Positions 37,830 through 47,427 of a stretch of DNA of 64,000 bases are shown one piece after another. A program made the translations under genes and the position numbers. Within the stretch, counting starts at the first letter, position 1, and every line of letters begins with the position of its first letter. The notes under the pieces are model-generated. The model was not told the DNA's origin. It did not search any database and was given only the letters and a program-made list of their open reading frames with translations. The DNA comes from Clostridium sp. AM58-1XD (GTDB lineage: Bacteria > Bacillota > Clostridia > Lachnospirales > Lachnospiraceae). The DNA is taken from positions 62,001 through 126,000 of the forward strand of contig NZ_QSDR01000008.1 in NCBI RefSeq assembly GCF_003464085.1, read 5' to 3'.

Positions 37830-39614
37830 ATGGATCGCTGTACTTCTTCCATAGAATCCGAGGACTTTGCCGATTTTATATTCCAGCATACGAATTATCC
37901 TGCCGAAACCATATATTCCATTCTTCAGACAAATTGTGTAGACTTTGCCAACCGTGAATATGCAATCGCCTACGTCCCTCTGTCTCAGGTTCTTCCTCTG
38001 TCTCTATCCAAATATTCTTACAGTTCTATTCCAAAATTATACACGCCTCTTGATACAACCAGTATGGAAGCTTCCGGAATTACTGCTTCTTTTGCCCAGC
38101 CATCCTTAAGTGCCACCGGAGAAAATGTTATTATCGGTATCATCGATACCGGTATTCAATATGAAAATCCGCTTTTCCGCAACTCAGACGGATCGACACG
38201 GATTCTCGGCATATGGGACCAGACCATCCCCGGAGATTCTCCCCTCCCCAGTCCGGGTACGCGCGACCAGAGCATTATGTTTACGGAACCGACCCTTTTA
38301 TATGGGACGACTTATACAAACGAAGAGATCAATCAGGCGCTCGCATCTCCATCCCCTCTGGAAGTCGTACCTTCCACGGATACCAGCGGCCATGGAACCT
38401 TCCTGGCCGGAATTGCCGCAGGTGGGGAAGCGGAGGACGGCTCTTTCATCGGGGCTTCTCCCAAGTGCAATATCGGAATTGTAAAGCTGAAGCCCGCAAA
38501 GCAATATCTCCGTGATTTTTTCCTGATTTCATCCTCTGCGGAGGCTTATCAGGAAAATGATATTATGATGGGAATTAAATACCTTTTGTTTCTGGCTTCC
38601 CACTATACGATGCCTCTCGTCATTCTGATCGGAATGGGCACTACATATGGAAGCCATGACGGTACTGCGCCCCTTGGGCAGGTTTTCCGCCCTGTCTCCA
38701 ACTTCCCTGGCCTGGTGCCAGTCATTGCCGCCGGCAACGAGTCAGGATACCGCCATCACTTTTTAGGCATGATATCCGAAGACCAGGAATATGAAGACGT
38801 GGAAATCAGCGTGGCATCCAACGAACCTGGCTTTGTAGTAGAGCTTTGGTCCAGACAGTCCGAACTGTATACCGTAGGATTTATCTCACCAACCGGCGAG
38901 CATATTCCCCGAATCCCCCTCACATTCAGCAGCGACAACCGCATTACCTTTCTGCTGGAACAGACGGTGATTACCGTCAACTACATCAATGCAGAATTTT
39001 CATCCGGAAGCCAGCTGATTTTCATGCGGTTCGAAGCTCCGACTCCTGGTATATGGCACGTACGCGTTTACAACAGCCTGTACATCACCGGACAGTTCCA
39101 CATGTGGCTGCCCATTCACGGCTTTCTTTCCGAAAATACGGTTTTTCTCCGTTCCAACCCGAATACCACCATTACCGATCCGGGCAATACGCCTTCCGTC
39201 ATCACCGTGGGAGCTTACAATCATGAAAACAACAGTATTTACATCCGCTCCAGCCGCGGTTTCACCCGTACTGAATTTATCAAGCCGGAACTGGTGGCTC
39301 CGGGAGTCAACGTATACGGTCCGGGACTTTTCCGCTCCGCTTCTGCACCTTCTTCAGACGAATTGGAAACTACAACGCTGCCGATGACACGAAGGAGCGG
39401 GACATCTGTAGCTGCTGCTCACGTCGCCGGAGCTGTGGCTGACCTGCTGAGCTGGGAATTGCGCAACGGCCTGACGGAGTTTATGAGTTCGGCTTCCGTC
39501 AAATCCACACTGATCCGCGGTGCAGAAAGAAATCCAGTTTATTCATATCCGTCCAGAGAATGGGGATACGGCAAACTGGATCTCTATCAGTCTTTTCTTC
39601 GTATGCGCGAATGA
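37830..39614 (+). CDS. Subtilisin-like S8 serine protease, Csp-type
   Basis: 594 aa, ATG 37830 after GGGGG. The catalytic triad is intact: D106 (IIGIIDTGIQ), H188 (DTSGHGTFLAG), S526 (RSGTSVAAAHVAG), with oxyanion Asn in VIAAGNESGY. A domain of about 200 residues separates His and Ser from the usual spacing (jellyroll-like insert 315-440), as in the clostridial germination proteases CspA/B/C. No signal peptide is visible. Lachnospiraceae carry several such genes, so a germination role is only one possibility. Convergent with the ClpX-like gene. Confidence 0.88.
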   Translation: MDRCTSSIESEDFADFIFQHTNYPAETIYSILQTNCVDFANREYAIAYVPLSQVLPLSLSKYSYSSIPKLYTPLDTTSMEASGITASFAQPSLSATGENVIIGIIDTGIQYENPLFRNSDGSTRILGIWDQTIPGDSPLPSPGTRDQSIMFTEPTLLYGTTYTNEEINQALASPSPLEVVPSTDTSGHGTFLAGIAAGGEAEDGSFIGASPKCNIGIVKLKPAKQYLRDFFLISSSAEAYQENDIMMGIKYLLFLASHYTMPLVILIGMGTTYGSHDGTAPLGQVFRPVSNFPGLVPVIAAGNESGYRHHFLGMISEDQEYEDVEISVASNEPGFVVELWSRQSELYTVGFISPTGEHIPRIPLTFSSDNRITFLLEQTVITVNYINAEFSSGSQLIFMRFEAPTPGIWHVRVYNSLYITGQFHMWLPIHGFLSENTVFLRSNPNTTITDPGNTPSVITVGAYNHENNSIYIRSSRGFTRTEFIKPELVAPGVNVYGPGLFRSASAPSSDELETTTLPMTRRSGTSVAAAHVAGAVADLLSWELRNGLTEFMSSASVKSTLIRGAERNPVYSYPSREWGYGKLDLYQSFLRMRE

Positions 39615-39626
39615 CGCGGGATTTTG

Positions 39627-41075
39627 TCAGCTTCTCATTCGGATCAGCGGGCCTCCGTTTTTCTCAAGATACGGCCTGGTAATGATTACAGAACCTATGT
39701 CAGGGTCCTTGGGGATTTCATACATGATATCCAGCATGAATTCCTCCAGGATCGCTCTCAGGGCTCTGGCTCCCGTATCCTTTTTCAGCGCCTCTTCAGC
39801 AATCCACTCCAAAGCTTCATCTTCAAAAACGAGTTTCACCTCATCCAGCTCCAGAAGCTTTATGTACTGCTTTAAAATGGCATTCCTGGGCTCCTTCAGA
39901 ATCTTTACAAGCAGGTCTTTCGTAAGGCTGCTCAACGTTACCGTAATCGGCAGACGGCCCAGAAATTCAGGTATCATTCCAAAATGGCGCAGGTCTTCAT
40001 TTGTGACGTAATTCAGTATATTGGGGTTATCATCAAATTTATCCTTCAAATCTGCCACAAACCCCATGGATGATTTCTTTGTAAGCCTTTCCTTTATGAT
40101 ATCTTCGAGATCCGGGAATGCACCTCCGCAGATGAACAGAATATGGTCTGTATTGATCGTCTCCATAGGTGTCAGCGCATTTTTCTGATTCGAGCCTACC
40201 GGCACCTCCACCTTGGCCCCCTCCAGAAGCTTCAGAAGCTCCTGCTGAACAGCCTCACCGCTTACATCTCTCGTATTCATATTCTTCTTTTTTGCAATTT
40301 TATCGATCTCATCGATGAAGACGATTCCATGTTCCGCCTTCTCCACATCGTTTCCAGCTGCCGCAAGGAGCTTGGAAATGACGCTTTCAATATCATCACC
40401 GATATATCCCGCTTCTGTCAGAGACGTAGCATCAGCAATGGCCAGCGGTACGTCCAGAAGCTTTGCAAGTGTTCTTACAAGATATGTCTTTCCGCTTCCA
40501 GTCGGCCCGATCATGAGAATATTGGATTTTTCTATTCCGATTTCGTCCTCCGCACCGTTTTTGCCTTCCGCCTTCCGTCCTTCCAGGTAGATTCGTTTAT
40601 AATGGTTATAAACAGCCACGGATACCACCTTCTTAGCCTTATCCTGGCCGATCACATACTCGTCCAGCTGGCGTTTGATCATATGGGGAGCCGGAATATC
40701 TTTCAGGTTGAATTCCACCTTTTTATTTTCTGATTTTTTCTTTACCTTCTGTTTCTTGGGAATCGCCATCTCCGGTATATTTGTATTGGCCAGATCGCTG
40801 AAATTCATATTCATGTAAGGCATGTTCTGAATCTTGGACCAGTCCAGATTTCCGCTCGTTACTGAATCAAATGCTTTCTGCATGCAGTCATGGCACAGGT
40901 ACATATTGCCGGGCATGGTAACCATCTTTCCCGCCTTACTCTCCGGCCTGCGGCAGACGTAGCATATCTTTTCATAATCGTCCCCGTCGTCGTCTGCGGC
41001 CGCTTCTTCTGCCTTTTTCTCTCCGGAAGATATGTTCTTCTCTTCTTCCAGCTCTTCTCTCTCTTTATCTTCCAA
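39627..41075 (-). CDS. Divergent ClpX-like AAA+ unfoldase
   Basis: 482 aa, TTG start at 41075 after AAGGAG. An acidic N-terminal extension precedes a C4 zinc site (C38, C41, C61, C64). Then comes the ClpX AAA+ core: Walker A GPTGSGKT, pore loop GYIGDD, Walker B IVFIDEIDKI, and TRDVSGEAVQQELLKLLEGA. Unlike canonical ClpX the pore loop is GYIG rather than GYVG, and the ClpP-docking loop is MGF (KKSSMGFVADL) instead of IGF. It is not beside tig or clpP. It is probably a second ClpX with special substrates; ClpP docking may still work. Confidence 0.88.
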   Translation of the reverse strand: MEDKEREELEEEKNISSGEKKAEEAAADDDGDDYEKICYVCRRPESKAGKMVTMPGNMYLCHDCMQKAFDSVTSGNLDWSKIQNMPYMNMNFSDLANTNIPEMAIPKKQKVKKKSENKKVEFNLKDIPAPHMIKRQLDEYVIGQDKAKKVVSVAVYNHYKRIYLEGRKAEGKNGAEDEIGIEKSNILMIGPTGSGKTYLVRTLAKLLDVPLAIADATSLTEAGYIGDDIESVISKLLAAAGNDVEKAEHGIVFIDEIDKIAKKKNMNTRDVSGEAVQQELLKLLEGAKVEVPVGSNQKNALTPMETINTDHILFICGGAFPDLEDIIKERLTKKSSMGFVADLKDKFDDNPNILNYVTNEDLRHFGMIPEFLGRLPITVTLSSLTKDLLVKILKEPRNAILKQYIKLLELDEVKLVFEDEALEWIAEEALKKDTGARALRAILEEFMLDIMYEIPKDPDIGSVIITRPYLEKNGGPLIRMRS

Positions 41076-41161
41076 AATATGTTCTCCTTAAAATGTTGGT
41101 CTGTTCAGTCTCCTATGTCTACTGATTATAAGCTATTTTTCTTTTATACACAAGCGCAAAA

Positions 41162-41209
41162 GCCCCCTGCAGTCTGCAGAAGAGCAACAGCCCGTTCTGT
41201 GCAGGGGGC
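41162..41209 (-). terminator. Terminator after htrA
   Basis: GCCCCCTGCA (41162-41171) pairs with TGCAGGGGGC (41200-41209), followed on the minus strand by TTTTGCG. Confidence 0.85.
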
Positions 41210-41249
41210 AAATGTCCGGTTTCCCGTTTCTTATCATAATCGATGGTAT

Positions 41250-42728
41250 TTAATTATCTTCCTGGGGTCTCTCTCCCAGAGTTACAGTTACCTGACGCTC
41301 TGTATACTGGCCATCCTTTAACGACTGTACGGTTATGGTAACTTCTGTTCCTTTTTCATAATAGGTAAGCAGTTCTCTCAGATCGTCCATTCCTCTGATT
41401 CCCTGTCCGTCAAACTTTGTAATAATATCCTTTTCGTGAAGATCAGAGTTGGAAGCCGCCTCGCCTTCAATAATTTCCGTTACATAAACGCCTCTTGGAA
41501 TACCCATCACCTGAACCATCTCGTCGTTCACATCATAGCCCTTGATTCCAAGATATCCCTGTTTATCCTCTGCAACCTCGATTCTCGTCTTCTTAGTCAT
41601 AAGATCATCGATGATATCCTGTACCTTGCTGATCGGAATCGCATATCCCATTCCTTCCACATCCGTAGAAGAGTATTTCGCCGCATTGATTCCAATTACT
41701 TCTCCTTTCATATTCAGCAGGGCGCCGCCGCTGTTGCCGGGATTAATGGCCGCATCCGTCTGGAGAAGGTTCTTAGCTTCATTTTCCTGTGTTTTCACTT
41801 CTCTGTTCAGCGCACTCACATAGCCAACCGTTACAGACTGCCCGTATCCAAGTGCATTACCGATGGCGATTACCCCCTGGCCAACCTTCAGATCATCAGA
41901 ATTTCCTAATGTCGCTACGGCGATCTGGCTCATGGTGTCTGCCGGAATCTCCTTTAAGGGCACTGCAATGACGGCCAGATCATTTTCTGCATCGGTTCCC
42001 TTCACAGCTGCCTTTATGGATTTATTGTCAATAAACACTACCTGGAGGTCTTTGGAGTTTTCAACTACATGATTATTCGTCACAATTAAAAGCTCATCAT
42101 CGTTCTGTCCTACGATAATTCCCGAGCCACTGCTTGGAACCTCATATGTCTGGCTCGGTCCGAACCAGGACTGGCTCTGATAAAGCATCGTATTGTTAAT
42201 CGCTACAACAGACGGCATCGCTTTTTCCACGATTGCTGAAACGTCCATGGCAATCAGAGAGCTTACGCCGGCTTCCGTCTCTGCCGCCTGCACGGTTTCC
42301 GGCGCTTTCTCTGTCTGGCTCTCCTCTTCATCCGGCATGGTTTCCGTCTGTCCGATCTGAGGGTGTCTGTCTCCGTTCAGATAATCGGCCATCATATTGA
42401 TTCCGACCATCGTCCCTCCCGATATCGTTCCAAACAGCAGCGCAGCCGCTGTGATTCCCGCAATTCTTCCAGCCATCGTGTGATTCTTTCTACTCCTTTT
42501 TACCGGTTCCGGCTGAGGATAAGGTGCTCCATAATACTGCTGTCCCCCGCTCTGCGGCGGAACATTCCTGCTCTCAGCGCCTTCTTCTCTTCGTTCGCAA
42601 TGTACCTGACTGTTTTCCCTGTTTTTTTCTGTTTCTCCTTCGGCCTGTAATTTCGGTGTATTATCATTGTCTTCATGCGTGCTGCCCTGAGAAACACTGT
42701 TATTTTCACGTTCAAAATCGTCGTACAT
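41250..42728 (-). CDS. htrA: HtrA/DegP-type membrane-anchored serine protease
   Basis: 492 aa, ATG 42728 after AAAGGGGA. A charged cytosolic tail of about 85 residues is followed by one membrane helix (GRIAGITAAALLFGTISGGT, about 87-110), an acidic linker, and a trypsin-like domain with H220 (TNNHVV), D250 (ENDLAVIAV) and S333 (NPGNSGGALLNM). A C-terminal PDZ domain lies at about 385-480 (GVYVTEIIEGEAASNSDLHE). It degrades misfolded secreted proteins outside the membrane. Confidence 0.95.
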   Translation of the reverse strand: MYDDFERENNSVSQGSTHEDNDNTPKLQAEGETEKNRENSQVHCERREEGAESRNVPPQSGGQQYYGAPYPQPEPVKRSRKNHTMAGRIAGITAAALLFGTISGGTMVGINMMADYLNGDRHPQIGQTETMPDEEESQTEKAPETVQAAETEAGVSSLIAMDVSAIVEKAMPSVVAINNTMLYQSQSWFGPSQTYEVPSSGSGIIVGQNDDELLIVTNNHVVENSKDLQVVFIDNKSIKAAVKGTDAENDLAVIAVPLKEIPADTMSQIAVATLGNSDDLKVGQGVIAIGNALGYGQSVTVGYVSALNREVKTQENEAKNLLQTDAAINPGNSGGALLNMKGEVIGINAAKYSSTDVEGMGYAIPISKVQDIIDDLMTKKTRIEVAEDKQGYLGIKGYDVNDEMVQVMGIPRGVYVTEIIEGEAASNSDLHEKDIITKFDGQGIRGMDDLRELLTYYEKGTEVTITVQSLKDGQYTERQVTVTLGERPQEDN

Positions 42729-42818
42729 AAAACATATCCCCTTTCGTTTTGTTTATCTTACGGCTAAAGTCTAACAATGAAATGTGACTAAAATGTGATA
42801 AAACTATTATAAAACTAT

Positions 42819-42850
42819 GAAAAGCAGCAGAAATAAATCTGCTGCTTTTC
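42819..42850 (-). terminator. Terminator of the surface-glycan operon
   Basis: Perfect 13-base stem GAAAAGCAGCAGA / TCTGCTGCTTTTC with a 6-base loop, then ATAGTTTTAT on the minus strand, 50 bases behind the LCP stop. Confidence 0.75.
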
Positions 42851-42899
42851 AGTCCCTGCATCGCAGGCTGCATTTTATGTCATCCGTAATTATACACGT

Positions 42900-44905
42900 C
42901 TAGTTGAGATCACCAGGGCCTCCTGGTCCTCCGGGCCCTTCTGATCCGCCTCCGTTATTGCCGGTTGGCGGCGGTTCCACCGGCGTCGTGTTGCTGTTGT
43001 CATTGCCAGGTCCGTTTCCGGAAGCCGTCGTACCTGCCGTAGCATCTCCAGGTCCCGGGCCGTCTTCATTCGATCCTGATGTCGGAACGACTTCCGTCGG
43101 TCTCGTAGGCCTTTCCGAGCTGCTCGGTTCACTCGGAACGGTTGGTCGTGCTGCCGTAGTACTGTCGGGCCTGGTAGGCTTAGCAGTCGTGCTGCCGTCT
43201 CCTCTGGACGGTTTTGTCACAGCCGTTCCATCTGGATTCGTCTCCTTTACGCTCTCACTTTCTCCGGTCGCTTTCGTCGAAGATGGTTCCGTCATTCCAG
43301 GGTGTACCGGATTGCCGTCCGCGTCGGTAGGCAGTTGTCCGGGTCGTCCCAGAATTCCTCATCGTTATAATCGACATCAGGAACTCCGTCTCCGTCCAGA
43401 TCCAGTCCGCCTTCAAGGGTTTCCGGTTCCTTGCTCTCTTTTGTTTCTTTCTTCTGATTATTGTCCGCTTCCGTCGTCTTTGGCTTCGTAATAACTCCGC
43501 CCTCCGTAGATACATGACCGATGGATTTTCCCTGATTATACATACCTGAGTCTGCGGAAATCTTTGCGCTGATCTTCTTAACGGAATCAGTCGGGGCATA
43601 GTTCTCATCATCAAACAGGAATTTGTGAAGTTCTTTTACGTTGCTTTCCAATGTCTGAGGAATTACGCATGCTCCCTTTTTACCCAGGTTCGCGTCGCCT
43701 CTTGCAAACGGGAAGCCGCCGCTCTCGCCAAGATGGTACTTTGTAATCTTCTGCGCCATTCTAATGAAGTCCGGAGCCGTCATACTGGAGGAAATGTTCG
43801 GGAATACAACCTCTACAATCTGGTTCAGTTTTCCGATATCAGCCTGTTTTGCCTTTTCAAAGGCCAGCTGAATCACCTTTCTCTGACGTTCTGTTCTGGC
43901 ATAGTCCGTATCCATCAGACGAAGGCGTCCGTAGGCAACGGCCTGTACACCGTCCAGATGATTCATACCCGCATGGGTCAGATGCTTGGATGGAATTCCG
44001 GTTACCTTTACCGTTTCGGTGATAAAGGAGTTAATATAGTGGAATTCAGCCTTGCTCAGTTCCAGGTCAATGCCGCCCAGAATATTAATTCCTTGTGCAA
44101 CGGCTTTCCAGTTAAATGTAACATAATCCGTAATATCCAGATCCAGGTTCTTGTTTAGGGCTTTTACAGCCTGTGTCGGGCCGCCTCTGAAATATGCCTG
44201 GTTGATTTTATTATAAGAACCGCTGTCATCGATATTCAGATAGGAATCCCTGAATACGGACACAAGCCGGATTTCTCCCGTATCTTCATTAATGTTGCAG
44301 ATAATGTTGACGTCTGCATTCGTACCTTTTTCCACATTGGAATTACGGCTGTCTACGCCGAACAGAGCGATGGTCCAGTACCCTTCCATCTTCTCCAGCG
44401 TATCAATCGTAAGATCACTCTTTACCGCATCTGCCTTAAAGTCTTCCGCATGCTGAATCAGACTCATCTTCCTCGCTACGAAAGCATAGCCGAAGATAAA
44501 CAGCAGGGCAAAACATTCGGCAATAATCATGGTAATAATCCTGCGTTTTCTCCTGGACTGTTCCGATCTTGCTTTTACTCTGGAAGCTGCCGGAGACTCC
44601 TGATACGTCCGTCTTCCGTTTTTCTTTCCGGATGGATCGCCTGATCTGGAGCCGGAACCAGAGGAAGTATAGCTCGGTTCATTCCACAGTTTCAGCCCGT
44701 CATCCTCCTGAATTCTCGGTTCCGGCCTTCTCTCTGTCTGTCTTCTGCCTGTAGCTCTATTTTCCGGGGCCTGCTCCCTCGCACTGCTTTTTCTGCCGCT
44801 TCCGGAAACGCTTCTGTCATTCGTTTCCCTGACCTCCCTGGCGGAAGGCTTCCTGCGGCTTCTGGCACGGGAACGTCCTACCTCATCATCATAATCACGA
44901 TTCAT
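42900..44905 (-). CDS. LytR-CpsA-Psr (LCP) family glycopolymer ligase (frameshifted in its tail)
   Basis: Attaches undecaprenyl-linked wall polymers to peptidoglycan. From ATG 44905: a basic Ser/Arg-rich cytosolic region (1-120), one membrane helix (ITMIIAECFALLFIFGYAFV, about 124-143), then the LCP domain (about 185-345) with LFGVDSRNSN, VSVFRDSYLNI and the arginine-rich MDTDYARTERQRKVI. The frame shifts at about 43325; one extra C there (CTACCCGACGCG) gives LPDADGNPVHPGM and a long Thr/Ser/Pro tail ending GGPGGPGDLN at 42900. Corrected length 668 aa. Last gene of the glycan operon. Confidence 0.88.
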
Positions 44906-44938
44906 CTTTCACCCTCGTTTTCTTCAGTTTCTATCACT

Positions 44939-46351
44939 TTAGTATGCGTTTTTATTTATAAACCCTTTGAAAATGGTTAAGAACAAAATCTTAAAATCAA
45001 ATCCCAGGGTCCAGTTTTCAATGTAATACAGGTCGTGTTCAATCCGTTTCGTAATGGAAGTATCGCCACGGTAGCCGTTTACCTGCGCCCACCCGGTCAG
45101 TCCCGGACGAACCTGATGCTTAACCATGTATCTCGGTATCTCTTCTTTAAATTTCTCTACAAAAAACGGACGTTCCGGCCGGGGACCTACAAGGCTCATA
45201 TCTCCAACAAGGATGTTGAAAAACTGAGGCATCTCATCGATACTCGTTTTCCGGATAATCTTTCCTATAAAAGTAACCCGCGGATCGTGAGGCGTTGTCC
45301 ATTTACTCTGCTCTTCCGACGGCACCTGCACTTCCATAGAACGGAACTTATACATTTTAAACGGCCTGTTGTGAAGGCCCACCCGCTCCTGGCTGTACAG
45401 AACAGGCCCCGGCGACGTCACTTTAATCAAAATCGCCGTAAGGAACATAACAGGTGAGAAAATAACCAGCGCAATCACTGCACCGAAAATATCCACCGCC
45501 CGTTTCATCGCCGCATTAATACCACTTGCAAGCGGCACATGGCGTATGTGAATAACCGGAAGGCCCAGAAGGTCTTCCATATATGGCTTTGTTGGAATAA
45601 TATTATTATAGTCAGGAATAAATTTCGTATGCACCCCCGATTTTTCGCAGGCCGCAACGATCTTTTCCAGATTTTCATATTCATTCAGGCTCAGCGTCAC
45701 AGCGATCTCATCCATCAGGTTCATATCCAGCAGCGACTGCAGCTCACCTGTTGTTCCGATGATTCTGACGCCCCTGTATTCTGTCCCTCTCTGCCTGTGG
45801 TCGTCGAGAATTCCGGCGATCCTGTATCCCCATTCGGGGTTGGCAAACACTCTGTCGATATAGCCTTCTGCCGCCCGGCTGTAGCCGACCAGCACAATAT
45901 GTTTCTGATTATACCCCTTGGACCGCATGGAGCGCAAGACCATTCTTATGGCATTTCTCTCCAGCGTCTCCAGAATGATATTGATTACGAAGAAATACAA
46001 TACCATAGGGCGCGAAAAATGCTGCCAGAATAAATCTTTTCCCAGCAGGTATAATACAAGCGTAAAAATCAGCAGGCCGATTCCATTGGCCTTACATATA
46101 TTCGCAAACTCCAGCCTGCGCCCCTGCACCCTCTTTGGTGTGTACAAATGAAAAATCCCGTACAAAAGCAGATACACCGGCAATACGACACCAAGAGCCA
46201 GTAAGTAGTATCTCGCTTCCAGAGTCCGTCCCTTTGATGGAACAAGACCGATTATCATTAGTAACCATGAAAGCCCATAGGCAGCCATAATTACCATGGC
46301 GTCCAGCACTACATGAAGTCTGTTGAATTCCCGCTGATGATCTTTAATCAT
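44939..46351 (-). CDS. Polyprenyl-phosphate sugar-1-phosphate transferase (WbaP/WcaJ type)
   Basis: 470 aa, ATG 46351 after GAGGTGAT. Four N-terminal membrane segments and a Rossmann-like CoA-binding-type middle (HIVLVGYSRAAEGYIDRVFA) precede the C-terminal bacterial sugar transferase domain: KRAVDIFGAVIALVIFSPVM, RVGLHNRPFKMYKFRSM, KTSIDEMPQFFNILVGDMSL and VGPRPERP. It starts repeat-unit synthesis by transferring a hexose-1-phosphate to undecaprenyl phosphate at the inner face. The sugar cannot be read from sequence. Confidence 0.93.
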   Translation of the reverse strand: MIKDHQREFNRLHVVLDAMVIMAAYGLSWLLMIIGLVPSKGRTLEARYYLLALGVVLPVYLLLYGIFHLYTPKRVQGRRLEFANICKANGIGLLIFTLVLYLLGKDLFWQHFSRPMVLYFFVINIILETLERNAIRMVLRSMRSKGYNQKHIVLVGYSRAAEGYIDRVFANPEWGYRIAGILDDHRQRGTEYRGVRIIGTTGELQSLLDMNLMDEIAVTLSLNEYENLEKIVAACEKSGVHTKFIPDYNNIIPTKPYMEDLLGLPVIHIRHVPLASGINAAMKRAVDIFGAVIALVIFSPVMFLTAILIKVTSPGPVLYSQERVGLHNRPFKMYKFRSMEVQVPSEEQSKWTTPHDPRVTFIGKIIRKTSIDEMPQFFNILVGDMSLVGPRPERPFFVEKFKEEIPRYMVKHQVRPGLTGWAQVNGYRGDTSITKRIEHDLYYIENWTLGFDFKILFLTIFKGFINKNAY

Positions 46352-46416
46352 AGGATATCACCTCAACATCTCATCTATTATACATGAAATCACAGCTCCG
46401 TGTCATTACAAATCTC

Positions 46417-47406
46417 TTACAATAAAGGAAATTTTTTCAGTTGTCTTTTAGAAAATTCGTATATATAAAGAAGAGTTCCGACTGCCATTTCCCATTCGAT
46501 GAAGGCATAATTCTTCAGATTCTCCATTCGAAAGGACACTTTTCTGCATTTTTTTGCCGTGCAAATTCCTTCCTTCAGACCTGCCGTATAATCCTTTCCA
46601 AAACCTATTTTTCTGAAAAACAGGTATTTCATAAATACCCCTGCGGCAAGGGGAAGGCTGTTGAAAACCAGCATCGGAGCCGGCATATTTTTATAATTCA
46701 GATAAATGTTGTTGCGTGCCGCCAGTTTCACTTTAAAGGAATTGTACTTCGATCCGCTGGTTCCGCTCCCTACGTGATAAACCTCCGCTGTCGGGCAGTA
46801 CAGATTGTCATAGCCGGCGATTTTAGCACGGAATCCTACGTCCATATCTTCCAGATAAGCGAAATGCATTTCATCAAAATATCCGATTTCATCGAATACC
46901 TTTCTGCGGTAAATCGCGGCTCCGGCACAGGCGGAAAATATCCTCCCTGCCCTTTTATATCCCTTTACCGGCTGGCCCACACCTCTCTGATATGCCCACC
47001 CAAGAAGGCTGTACATATCGCCTGCATCATCCATGAGTTCCCGATGCGCCGACTGAATCATCCTGCTGCTGACAGAAAATATCTTCGGCGAACGCTCGAT
47101 ACACCGCACCAGCTCTTTGACATAATCAGGACATACCTCTGTGTCATTGTTGAGAAGGATGACGTACGGAGTAGAAGCCGCCCGGATCCCCGTATTGACC
47201 GCTCCCGAAAAACCGGTGTTCTCTTCCAGGAATATTGAAGGAACTCCATTTTCCTTCAGCCATTCTGCGCTTCCATCCGTGGAACCGTTGTCAACCACCA
47301 GGACATCAAAGTTTTTGTACGTCTGCTTATTCAACGCCTGGAAGCATGGCTTCATAAACGTCAGGCCGTTGTAATTTGGAATAATGACCGTTACTTTTTT
47401 TTTCAT
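46417..47406 (-). CDS. Family 2 glycosyltransferase
   Basis: 329 aa: MKKKVTVIIPNYNGLTFMKP. GT-A fold with the DxD-like VILLNNDTEVCPD and acceptor-side AYLEDMDVGFRAKIAGYDNL. It resembles rhamnosyltransferase-type enzymes. A hydrophobic C-terminal segment suggests membrane association. Adds a sugar to the lipid-linked unit; donor unknown. Confidence 0.9.
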   Translation of the reverse strand: MKKKVTVIIPNYNGLTFMKPCFQALNKQTYKNFDVLVVDNGSTDGSAEWLKENGVPSIFLEENTGFSGAVNTGIRAASTPYVILLNNDTEVCPDYVKELVRCIERSPKIFSVSSRMIQSAHRELMDDAGDMYSLLGWAYQRGVGQPVKGYKRAGRIFSACAGAAIYRRKVFDEIGYFDEMHFAYLEDMDVGFRAKIAGYDNLYCPTAEVYHVGSGTSGSKYNSFKVKLAARNNIYLNYKNMPAPMLVFNSLPLAAGVFMKYLFFRKIGFGKDYTAGLKEGICTAKKCRKVSFRMENLKNYAFIEWEMAVGTLLYIYEFSKRQLKKFPLL

Positions 47407-47427
47407 AATCCTTGTATTCTCCCAGTT

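Noticed and set aside
42904..43491. 195-codon plus-strand frame rich in Gly/Pro/Ser
   Set aside because: It is the complement of the low-complexity LCP tail; codon bias and context support the minus strand.
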